Assembly (NCBI GenBank): GCA_964420285.1 | Contig: CAYQTE010000022.1 | Coordinates: forward strand, 1 to 64,000 | Direction of reading: 5' to 3' | DNA length: 64,000 bases | From: CAYQTE01 sp964420285 | GTDB taxonomy: Bacteria > Planctomycetota > Phycisphaerae > Tepidisphaerales > Tepidisphaeraceae | In this document: one piece after another, positions 44,807-52,794 of the stretch | Numbering within the stretch: position 1 is the stretch's first letter | Layout: each line of letters begins with the position of its first letter | Position numbers and translations under genes: made by a program | Notes under the pieces: model-generated | Told to the model about the DNA's origin: nothing | The model's input: the letters and a program-made list of their open reading frames with translations, nothing else | Database searches by the model: none

Positions 44807-45934
44807 TCAAATTCGAGCCAGCCTTGCGATGCCAGCGTATGATGCCAGCAGCACAATTGCACCGGCGAGACCCAGCAAGCCGCCGACAAGGCTGCGGAGT
44901 CCGCGTCTGTTGTTGATTTCTTCAGTCCGCAAAGTGCCGTGGCTGAGCAATTCGATCAGGCCGCTGCGGCCGGATGTATCGAACTGGGTCTTCAGGTCTT
45001 CGGCATAGTGTAGGCCCTCGTCGAGTTTACTGGTCGTGGCGTCAATCTTATGTCGCTGCTCGGCAATGGCTTGACTCTGGGCGCTGAGCATGTTGGCATA
45101 GCCAGCCTGTTGCTCATATTGCCTCTTGGCGTTCTGAGCCGCCAGCCTGGCTTCTTCGATCTTTTCCTGCGTCGCGGCAAGCGATATGGCATTGGGACCG
45201 GGCGCCATCCCGCTTGCCGCCTGCGTGGCCGGCGGTTGTGACTGTTGCGCGCTATACGCATTCTGCGCGGCCTCGAGTTGGTACGCCGCATCATTGGCCA
45301 GTCGCCGGAGTCGATCGGCTTCCAGGAGATTGGCCTCAACCAGGGGGGCCAAATCATCCGTGCCGGACTGCTTGACCAGAGCCGCCAGCTTCAGTTTTTC
45401 GTCGGCCAGCTCATTAGAGAGTTCGCGCACCCGGTTGTCCCAGTATTTCGCTCGCTGCATGAATCCCAGCGGATCGGAATCGTCGACGTACGACTCATAG
45501 GCCGTGCATAGCGAGCCGGCGCCAGCTCTTGCGACCGCCTCGTCGGGGTCGGTGAATGACACAACAACGATTTCACTGTCGCGAATCCGCTTGACGCGCA
45601 GGTTTCGGCGGAAGTCCGCGACGGTCAGGTCGCTCATCGGCCGGCCGAGGGACTTCCATTGCGGCAAAAACATCGCCCGCTCAATAATCTCCGGCGAGGT
45701 CATAATCTGCATCTGCGAGTTCACGAAATAGGGATAGTTCGGCACGATCGTGCCAGTCGCGCTGCGCATGTCGGGAATGGTCATTCTAAATCGGAATTCC
45801 GCCTCTGCGCGAAATGCCGGATGCACGCTGAAACACGCGATGGCCGCGCCGCACCCGATGCACAGCAGCATCAGGAAAATCGCCAGACGCGGCGACCGCG
45901 CCGGTAGGTTCGAAGTTGTGGTGGTCATTCCCAT
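44807..45934 (-). CDS. Wzz-like chain-length protein without kinase domain (module B)
   Basis: This 375-residue protein has membrane helices near residues 17-35 and 350-370 flanking a coiled-coil periplasmic part, the polysaccharide co-polymerase topology. It aligns with the N-terminal half of the kinase-type protein at 41779-44049: both contain YFVNSQ, QIMTSPE, PQWKSLGRP, IVVVSFTDPDEAVA and NELADEKLKLA. It ends after the second helix, so it lacks the ATPase. It may form mixed oligomers with its paralogue. The gene follows the exosortase gene closely. Confidence 0.87.
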   Translation of the reverse strand: MGMTTTTSNLPARSPRLAIFLMLLCIGCGAAIACFSVHPAFRAEAEFRFRMTIPDMRSATGTIVPNYPYFVNSQMQIMTSPEIIERAMFLPQWKSLGRPMSDLTVADFRRNLRVKRIRDSEIVVVSFTDPDEAVARAGAGSLCTAYESYVDDSDPLGFMQRAKYWDNRVRELSNELADEKLKLAALVKQSGTDDLAPLVEANLLEADRLRRLANDAAYQLEAAQNAYSAQQSQPPATQAASGMAPGPNAISLAATQEKIEEARLAAQNAKRQYEQQAGYANMLSAQSQAIAEQRHKIDATTSKLDEGLHYAEDLKTQFDTSGRSGLIELLSHGTLRTEEINNRRGLRSLVGGLLGLAGAIVLLASYAGIARLARI

Positions 45935-45944
45935 AAATCCTAGC

Positions 45945-46904
45945 TCAGCCTTGCGATGCCAGGGTGTACTGCGTCACGGGGATCATGGCCCAGCGGAGCG
46001 TCGCGATGATGCCGTAGAGCATCAGGAACGCCAGCGGCAGCATCGCCCATCCGCTGTATTCGTGAAATCCGTCAAACAGCCAGCGGTGATATCCGTACAG
46101 CCATACCGTCGGCAACAGGCGAATCACGTTGCAGAATATCGCCACCAGCGGACTGGCCAGCAGGATCAGAAACCGCACAAAATTCTTCAGCGGCATGGTG
46201 AATCCGAAGGCGTAACTCACCAGGATCAGCGAGAACACCATGCGCAAACCGTTGCACGCCTCGGCAACGTTCACGGGCTGGCCGTTAATCCGCAGCGCGT
46301 TGTTGGTCACCTCCGCGTCCAGGCCCATCGCGTCCAGGCCCTTCTGCGTGATCTGTGCCGTCCACGATTGCAGCGGCAGCGACAATCCCAGCCGTACTCG
46401 CGCCGGCACCGGCACCAGGAACACCAGCACCGCGATCGCCGGGAAAAACCGGATCAGCACGTTCTTCCCCAGCACCGACAACACGCATCCGATCATCACG
46501 ATCACCGCGCCGCCGTGCCAGAACGATTGAATGCCGTAATAGAACCCCACCATCGAAATGATCCACCCCGCCGCGACGATGAGCGGCCCGATGAGGCGGA
46601 ACGACGGCTTGCAGTGGCGCAGCCGCGTGCGCCGAACCCACACCAGCCACAGCGCCACCAGAGGCACCAGAAAGACGTGGCTCTCCTCTTCGTCCTTGGC
46701 CGCGATGTGATGAATATCCATCCACGCCGGCAGCAGGGCCAGGATTCCCAGCGCGCCCATGACCGCCGCGAACACCACGTGCGAAAATCCCAGCCGGTCG
46801 GAGGACAATTGCATCCACAATCGCGACAGCGGGGCGCGGGCGGGAGACGCCTGCGCCGCGTTGCCGGCCGTCGGTTGTGCTATCACTGCCGTGATATCGC
46901 TCAT
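45945..46904 (-). CDS. Exosortase (module B)
   Basis: This 319-residue polytopic membrane enzyme has the exosortase catalytic residues: Cys217 in AEACNGLRMV, Arg262 in FCNVIRLLPT and His281 in FHEYSGW. About eight hydrophobic segments are visible, and the periplasmic ESHVFLVPLVALWL segment early in the chain is typical. It is a standard-length family member, unlike the longer module A enzyme. Its ATG overlaps the stop of the GT26 gene by four bases. It probably processes PEP-CTERM-type proteins; which of the two exosortases acts on the local candidate is unknown. Confidence 0.93.
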   Translation of the reverse strand: MSDITAVIAQPTAGNAAQASPARAPLSRLWMQLSSDRLGFSHVVFAAVMGALGILALLPAWMDIHHIAAKDEEESHVFLVPLVALWLVWVRRTRLRHCKPSFRLIGPLIVAAGWIISMVGFYYGIQSFWHGGAVIVMIGCVLSVLGKNVLIRFFPAIAVLVFLVPVPARVRLGLSLPLQSWTAQITQKGLDAMGLDAEVTNNALRINGQPVNVAEACNGLRMVFSLILVSYAFGFTMPLKNFVRFLILLASPLVAIFCNVIRLLPTVWLYGYHRWLFDGFHEYSGWAMLPLAFLMLYGIIATLRWAMIPVTQYTLASQG

Positions 46905-48874
46905 GGCCGTTTGCCTCTTGTCACCAGTTGATCCACAACCCGCTGTACCTTTGCCACGACGGCGCCGGCACAGACCAGCGACCTGACGACGACCGCGCCG
47001 GCTTCGACCACGCCGCCGGCCAGGACGATCGAATCATGAATGCGTGCGGTGGGATCGACGCTGGCGCCGGCTTCGCTGAGCGCGAAAGTCGGCTTCCAGT
47101 CTTCCTCGAGGGGATCGCCCACGCTCTGGTCATCCGGGCCGCGGCGATGCAGTTCGCGCAGCGCCTGCACATAATCCGACAATCCTCGCACGGGCAGGCC
47201 GGTGGCGCGCGGATAGGTCACCACGCGCACGTCGTATTGACGCGCAATCGCCGGCAGCCCCTGCTCTTTCATATCGACGAATCCAACCCGCGGAATGAGC
47301 CGCAGCGCCTTGCACGTCACCAGCATGACGCCGCCGGGCGTGTCGTCGCCATGGGCCAGCAGGCTGACGATTCCGCCTCTGACCTTCAGCGCGGTCGCCA
47401 GGCTCGTCAACGATTCGGTTAACACCTGCCCCGCATCCGCCACCAGAATCAGATCATCATCCTCGTATTGATCCGCAAAGCGGCTCAAAACCCCCGCACT
47501 GCCTCGATAGTCCGACGCATCCCACTCGACCTGGAACAGCCCATCACCGTCCGCAGTGCGCGCCGGTGCCACCGAGTCGCGATCCAGCAGCAGCCGCACC
47601 GGCAGCCCATCCAGCTCCAGCCGCCGTGATAGTTCCGCCGCCCCGTTCATCCAGTGGCCCAAGATCGTTCCCTTGGCGCCCAGCGGCAAATCCAGCACGT
47701 TTCGTTCCGTTGCAACGTTGAGTGGTTTGGGCCGCACCGATCCGCCCAGCAGCACCAACGCGCGCAGTCGTGCCAAACTCGTTGCCGCCCGGCCCGAAAC
47801 CCCGGCACGATCCGAAATCGTCATCAACTCGGCGCGGATCGCATCCACCGCCAATCCCGCATTCGCTTTGGATTGTGCTTCGGTTTGGTCGGCCGGCTCG
47901 ATCGACTCTACATCCACCGATCGCATCGGCCGTCGGCGCACTCGTGGCGTCGCGTCGGCGTTTGGGTTGCGGCTAGTCAATCGCCGGCTTAATCCCGTCG
48001 TGGCGCTGGTCAGCAGCATCCATCCCGCGTAGGGCAGTCCGACGATGACGTAGCGCCGGAACAACCGGCGCGGTTCCTGCGAAAGGCGGTGCAGCCATTC
48101 CAGGCCGTTTCGCTGCATCCACACCGGCGCGCGGCGGACGTCTCCGCTCAGGAAGCTGAAACTCACTCCCACACCCAGCCACCACGCATGCGGCAGCGCG
48201 GGTCGAATCTGGTCGATCAACCGCTCCTGCTTGGGTGAGCCGAGGGCGACAAACACAATGTCCGGCCGGGCCAATTTCAGTTTCCCGGCAATCGCCTCGA
48301 TCTGTGCCGTATCCTGATCGAAACCGAGCGGCGGGCAGGCGGTTCCGGCGATTCGCAGAAATGGGTTGCGGCCTTGAAGAATGCGAGCCGCCGAATCCGC
48401 CGTTCCCTGCGTTCCGCCCAGAAGATAGATCGACTTTCCCCTTGCCGCCGCCGCCGCCGACAAACTGGATATCAAATCCGATCCCGCCACGCGTTGCGGC
48501 AGGGGGGTTCCAGCCAATCGGCTGGCCCACACCAGCGGCATCCCATCCGGCACAACCAGGTCGGACTCGGCCATGATCGCCGCAAATTGCAGATCGCGTT
48601 TGCACCGGCGGATGTGATCGACGTTGGGAGTAATTGCCACGCCGCCGCGCCCCGCGTCCAATTCGTCCAGGATGAATTCTATGGATTGCTTTTCGGTCAG
48701 TGCATTGAGCAACACCCCGTCCAACTCGACGGCCGGCAGACCCTCCTCGTCAACCTCGACCGTTGCCAGGGGCGTCGACGATGCCGCCAGCGTCTCCAGT
48801 GCCCCGGAACGGCGCGGCGATTCACTCCAACTGGCTTCCCTGGTCGGCAAATGCATCAGCTTCTTCTTCCACAA
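46901..48874 (-). CDS. WecG/TagA-type GT26 glycosyltransferase fused to a nucleotidyltransferase-like domain
   Basis: The product has 657 residues. Residues about 45-270 are a WecG/TagA/CpsF glycosyltransferase: ITPNVDHIRRCKRD, DLVVPDGMPLVWASRL, IYLLGGTQGTADSAARIL and VFVALGSPKQERLIDQIRP, then WLGVGVSFSFLSGD. This family transfers an amino or other sugar to a lipid-linked intermediate. Residues about 340-657 look like a sugar-nucleotidyltransferase fold followed by hexapeptide repeats (ASVDPTARIHDSIVLAGGVVEAGA) but no clear nucleotide-binding motif is seen. The same kind of appendage is attached to the priming transferase at 40141-41709. It begins the exosortase sub-operon behind its own promoter. 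Confidence 0.85.
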   Translation of the reverse strand: MWKKKLMHLPTREASWSESPRRSGALETLAASSTPLATVEVDEEGLPAVELDGVLLNALTEKQSIEFILDELDAGRGGVAITPNVDHIRRCKRDLQFAAIMAESDLVVPDGMPLVWASRLAGTPLPQRVAGSDLISSLSAAAAARGKSIYLLGGTQGTADSAARILQGRNPFLRIAGTACPPLGFDQDTAQIEAIAGKLKLARPDIVFVALGSPKQERLIDQIRPALPHAWWLGVGVSFSFLSGDVRRAPVWMQRNGLEWLHRLSQEPRRLFRRYVIVGLPYAGWMLLTSATTGLSRRLTSRNPNADATPRVRRRPMRSVDVESIEPADQTEAQSKANAGLAVDAIRAELMTISDRAGVSGRAATSLARLRALVLLGGSVRPKPLNVATERNVLDLPLGAKGTILGHWMNGAAELSRRLELDGLPVRLLLDRDSVAPARTADGDGLFQVEWDASDYRGSAGVLSRFADQYEDDDLILVADAGQVLTESLTSLATALKVRGGIVSLLAHGDDTPGGVMLVTCKALRLIPRVGFVDMKEQGLPAIARQYDVRVVTYPRATGLPVRGLSDYVQALRELHRRGPDDQSVGDPLEEDWKPTFALSEAGASVDPTARIHDSIVLAGGVVEAGAVVVRSLVCAGAVVAKVQRVVDQLVTRGKRP

Positions 48875-49215
48875 CCTGAATACTCCCCCCGCCCGTCAAC
48901 TTCCGATTTCCAAACCGGCTATTGAAAAAACCCACAAGTCCTGCTGGCGACCGTTCTTCGGAACGTTTCCTGAAAGCAACGCGGCCTATTATACCAACCC
49001 GGCCGGCTATGGGTCAGGCACAATCTTGGAACTCCCGCCGCGAATCGGCGGATATGTCCATAAATGCCGTGCAATCAATAGGTTGCATGCACGACTCGCT
49101 TGTCATTGGCACCGCGCATGCCACCGTCCTGCGCACGCACAGCCACACACCCACAACATCGGCTCGTTCTTTGCTGAATTGAAGTGGGTTTCCGGCGTTG
49201 TACCGTTTATCAGGC
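48875..49215 (-). other. Intergenic region upstream of the GT26/exosortase sub-operon
   Basis: About 340 bases, the longest gap inside the cluster. It contains a good sigma-70-type promoter and a long leader of roughly 110 bases before ATG 48874. No protein-coding feature is supported and no clear terminator for the upstream glycosyltransferase gene is visible. Confidence 0.5.
48988..49017 (-). promoter_or_regulatory. Sigma-70-type promoter for the GT26/exosortase sub-operon
   Basis: On the - strand a perfect TATAAT lies at 48993-48988 and CTGACC (four of six -35 matches) at 49017-49012, spaced by 18 bases. It stands out in GC-rich surroundings and points toward the gene starting at 48874. 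Confidence 0.55.
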
Positions 49216-51531
49216 CTATCCCGGCTTTGACGTCTGGCCAAGGTGGGAAATCGATGCGTGTGCCCGCCGCCAAACCGCTTCGCCGGCGGCATCGAAATCG
49301 CGCGTCGCCCGTCTTTTCCCGCGCAGCAGGCATGCCCATTGATACCGATTCAGGAACCGCCGAAATTCCGCGTCCCCATATCGCGGCTTCCGCTGAACCA
49401 TGCTCTTGAAGTATCCCCACAGATGCGCTGCCGACCCCACGATGATCGGCGGATGCCCCATCCGTCCCATCGCGCTGGCCACCATGTACGACACGCCCGT
49501 CCCCATGAAATACTGCCCCACGCCGTGACGCACCCGGCCGGTCCACCAGCCCTTGTGGCTCGTTCCCATCGGCCGCAGATGCTCGAACCGGATCGACTGC
49601 TCATCGCTGCTGGCGGACATCCACCCCAGCATCCGGCAGCGATGTCCGTCGATCCCATCCCACATCAGCTCGCGCACGAATCCGCCAATTTCCGTGAAAC
49701 ACTCGCGCCGATAGAACTTTACCATTCCCACGCAATGCTCGTCGCCGCACATCTCGCGGACCGGCAGGCCCGTGGCCGGATCGTGGTAATACGGCTTGCC
49801 GCTGAGCGCGCCGAGCCTGGGCTGGCGCTCCATGCGGGCCATCAGGCTGGCGAAATAATCCGGCGGGAACTCCAGGTCCAGATCGAGTTTGCAGACGTAA
49901 TCAAATTGCTGTGGATCAATCGCATCGTAGCCAAAATAGAAGGCATCGATGACGCCGCCGCCGAGCTTGCGGAATCCCCGGTCTTCCCGCCTCATCACGC
50001 GGATGTACGGATATTTCGCCGCGTATTCCGCCAGGATCGCCGGCGTCGAATCCGTCGAGCCGTCATCCACGATCACCCAGAGCGACGGGGGAGCCGATTG
50101 CTTGGTCACCGAGTCCAGTGTGCGTCGCGCGAATTTCTCCTCGTCACGGCAGGGCGTGATAAGGCAATACCGCCGTGAATGCGACGGACCGCCCGCGCCC
50201 GCGTTTTCGCTGCCGGCCGTGGCATTGGATGACGCACCGCCAATCGCCTCCTCGATCGCATCGTGCATTTTTGCCATATTCGCTTCGGTCGAGAACTCCT
50301 CGATCACGCGCATTCGACCCGCATCGCCCAGTCGCCGCCGCAGCGACGCGTCGTCCGCCAGTTCCGCGATGCGCCGGGCCAATTCCTCGGCCTTGGTGCC
50401 ATCCACAAGCATTCCGCTCCGGCCGTGCTCGATCAGTTCCGCGATCGCCGGCAAATTGCCGCCAATGCTCGCCACCCCGCACGCCATCGCTTCCATCAGC
50501 GCCACGGGTATCCCGTCGCGATCGCCGTTGCGATCCGTCCGGCACGGCAGCACGAAAATATCCGCAGCCGCCAACAGCTCCCGCACGCGATCGTGATCCA
50601 CCGCCCCCAGCCATGCCACCGATGTACGGCATCCCGATTCACCGGCGATCGACGCCAGCCGATTCCGATCCGGCCCATCCCCGGCCACCGTCAATTCCAC
50701 CGCCCGCCCGCCGTGAACCAGGATTCCCACCGCCCGAACCAGCGTATCAATCCCCTTTTTCTCCACCAGCCGGCAGACACTCAGCACGCGCAGTGGTCTC
50801 ATTTCATCCTCTCCCCTTGTACTCAGGGGGAGGGTTAGGGTGGGGGTCGGATTGGGACATGGCTCAGCAGTCGCCGGCCGCCAGCCCACTTCATCGACGC
50901 CGCATCGGATGACGTGATACGCTGGCCGGTCTCCCGCGATCGACCGATAAAATTCGCGATGCCAGTGGCTGATGCAGACGACCAGTCGGGCGCGAGATAG
51001 TTTCTTCCGCAGAAGTTGCCGCCGTTGAAACAAGTCATTGGCATGGCCGGTGAATCCGAAACCGATGCCCAGTTGCTTGGCCGCATACATCCCGACGCTG
51101 GCCGGGGCATGGGCAAAATGGCAGTGAATGTAGGAGACGCGATCTGGGCGCAATTTCCTCGCCAGCGACAATCCCGCCAATGCCTGCGCCAGCAGCTTGA
51201 TCCGACCGGCCGGCGACAGCTTTTCCCCCGGCGCGGTCGCATCACGGATCGCCGTTGTCAAAGTCTGCGTCGATCGAAGGGGATGTGTCGCCCACTCCGC
51301 CAGAGCGGATGCCATCGCCGACCACAAACCGGCCACGCGCCGCGATCCATACACCACGATCCGATCGCGGCGCAAATCGGCCAGTTCCGGCGATTCGCCT
51401 TCGCGCGGGTTGTTCAAGCTCACCGTCCGCACGGTCCAGCCATGCGCCCGCAGCCAACTCACCTCGCGATGAACGAAGGTCTCGCTCCGCAGGGGAAACT
51501 CGGCGGCGACATAGGCGATCCGATGCGGCAT
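49216..51531 (-). CDS. Fused GT4-GT2 glycosyltransferase
   Basis: This 771-residue protein joins two transferases. Residues 1 to about 420 are a GT-B fold GT4 enzyme: YVAAEFPLRSETFVHREV, HCHFAHAPASVGMYAA, SVCRLVEKKGIDTLVRAV, LTVAGDGPDRNRL and the donor-site GIPVALMEAMACGV. Residues about 450-700 are a GT-A fold GT2 enzyme: YCLITPCRDEEKFARRTLDS, VIVDDGSTDSTPAIL and KLDLDLEFPPDYF. It should add two sugars in sequence to a polysaccharide unit. A dispersed DNA repeat is translated in frame at residues about 227-241 (TPTLTLPLSTRGEDE), between the two Rossmann halves of the GT4 part. It precedes the promoter-bearing gap at 48875-49215. Confidence 0.9.
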   Translation of the reverse strand: MPHRIAYVAAEFPLRSETFVHREVSWLRAHGWTVRTVSLNNPREGESPELADLRRDRIVVYGSRRVAGLWSAMASALAEWATHPLRSTQTLTTAIRDATAPGEKLSPAGRIKLLAQALAGLSLARKLRPDRVSYIHCHFAHAPASVGMYAAKQLGIGFGFTGHANDLFQRRQLLRKKLSRARLVVCISHWHREFYRSIAGDRPAYHVIRCGVDEVGWRPATAEPCPNPTPTLTLPLSTRGEDEMRPLRVLSVCRLVEKKGIDTLVRAVGILVHGGRAVELTVAGDGPDRNRLASIAGESGCRTSVAWLGAVDHDRVRELLAAADIFVLPCRTDRNGDRDGIPVALMEAMACGVASIGGNLPAIAELIEHGRSGMLVDGTKAEELARRIAELADDASLRRRLGDAGRMRVIEEFSTEANMAKMHDAIEEAIGGASSNATAGSENAGAGGPSHSRRYCLITPCRDEEKFARRTLDSVTKQSAPPSLWVIVDDGSTDSTPAILAEYAAKYPYIRVMRREDRGFRKLGGGVIDAFYFGYDAIDPQQFDYVCKLDLDLEFPPDYFASLMARMERQPRLGALSGKPYYHDPATGLPVREMCGDEHCVGMVKFYRRECFTEIGGFVRELMWDGIDGHRCRMLGWMSASSDEQSIRFEHLRPMGTSHKGWWTGRVRHGVGQYFMGTGVSYMVASAMGRMGHPPIIVGSAAHLWGYFKSMVQRKPRYGDAEFRRFLNRYQWACLLRGKRRATRDFDAAGEAVWRRAHASISHLGQTSKPG
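50808..50849. repeat. Dispersed palindromic repeat inside a glycosyltransferase gene
   Basis: The segment begins CCTCTCCCCTTGTACTCAGG and continues with GGGAGGGTTAGGGTGGGGGT. It differs by one base over about 30 bases from the copy at 55331-55372. Read on the - strand it is in frame and encodes PTLTLPLSTRGED. Confidence 0.75.
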
Positions 51532-51540
51532 GAATGTGCT

Positions 51541-52794
51541 TCAATTCGCCCGCGGCACGCCGGTAATCCGCCGGGCCATCTCCTGGGCCACAATACCGTT
51601 ACCGTCCCGGTCCAGGTGCGTGTAATCGAACAGAATATACAACGGCGGCGTGCGGCCTGTCTGCTGCGCGATGCGCATCCGGCCCTGTTTCAGCGCCGCC
51701 AGCAGATCGATGGCCGGGATGCCGATCGGCCGGCAGACTTCCGCCATTTTGGCCGTCGGGTTGATCGTCAATCGGTTCAGGGGAACGTCCTTTTGATTGT
51801 CCGACCAGGAATCGGATAACTCAAACCGGGCCGGCGCCATCGCCACAATCAGGGCAGCGCCGTGGGCGCGGCACGCCTGATTCAATTGCGTCAGATCATC
51901 CGCGAACAATCCCCAGGCTTTGGGCGCCATATCCGGGTCAAGTCCGCCCTGTGTCCAGCCGTGCGACAGCAGCGCACCGAAAGGCCATTGCGTATTGGCC
52001 ACCTCGTTGTCCATCACTCCCATGAAATACAACGCCCGCTGCGAATTGATCGACAGCCACGTCGGCAGACATAGCCGGCTTTCCATTGCCGCGGCCGAGT
52101 CTTGCAGCCGCTGCATTGCCGTCGGCGTGTACGGCGTCGCCCCATACGCCGGCATCTGTCCCGGCGGTCCCATTCCGGGATCGGTGCGCTCGATGGTCGC
52201 CAGCGAGATCATGTTTCCGCTGACCAGCAGGCACACGACATCCGGATGCCATTGCAACCATTTCTGCTCATACGCCGCCGTCAATCGCGACAGGGATACA
52301 CCCTGCAATCCCGCGTTGATCACTGACACCGGCCGGCTGTCTTCAGCCTGCAACTGGCCCTTCAACTGGATCGGCCAGGTGTCTTCAAACGCGATCCCCG
52401 TTCCGAACGTCATCGAATCGCCCAGGCACAACACCCGCAATTCACCGGGCATCTTGGCCATCGGCAAAGCCGGCGCGTTGGGATCATCCGGGCCGCGACA
52501 ACCTTCAGAGTCGAAAGTCACCTTCGCGCCGCCCGTGTGCGTGTGGTCGTACAGATTGCGTCCATACTCCGGCGCGACGATGCGGAGAACCAGCTCGGCC
52601 AGGGCGACGATCGCGATCATGATCGCCGCATCCCGCCCGATCGTGCGCCACGGCCGCCGCCGATCCCCGGAGGCGTCGGCCGTCGCATCCGCCGCAACCG
52701 GCACGATCGGCGCAGGTGGATCCACGATGGGCGTGGCATCGTCGGTCGCGCACAGCCGCGTCGAAATCTCAGAATTGGAAGTAGACAAACTCAT
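51541..52794 (-). CDS. Membrane-anchored SGNH-hydrolase-like protein
   Basis: The product has 417 residues from ATG 52794. A helix near residues 55-75 (AAIMIAIVALAELVLRIV) anchors it. The SGNH fold is marked by the nucleophile block VLCLGDSMTFGTG and the terminal Asp-His block LFDYTHLDRDG. Such proteins pair with MBOAT acyltransferases (AlgJ/AlgX and PatB-like systems), where they move acetyl groups onto polysaccharides. Its start overlaps the end of the MBOAT gene by 26 bases, supporting that pairing. It may be a transferase rather than an esterase. Confidence 0.85.
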   Translation of the reverse strand: MSLSTSNSEISTRLCATDDATPIVDPPAPIVPVAADATADASGDRRRPWRTIGRDAAIMIAIVALAELVLRIVAPEYGRNLYDHTHTGGAKVTFDSEGCRGPDDPNAPALPMAKMPGELRVLCLGDSMTFGTGIAFEDTWPIQLKGQLQAEDSRPVSVINAGLQGVSLSRLTAAYEQKWLQWHPDVVCLLVSGNMISLATIERTDPGMGPPGQMPAYGATPYTPTAMQRLQDSAAAMESRLCLPTWLSINSQRALYFMGVMDNEVANTQWPFGALLSHGWTQGGLDPDMAPKAWGLFADDLTQLNQACRAHGAALIVAMAPARFELSDSWSDNQKDVPLNRLTINPTAKMAEVCRPIGIPAIDLLAALKQGRMRIAQQTGRTPPLYILFDYTHLDRDGNGIVAQEMARRITGVPRAN

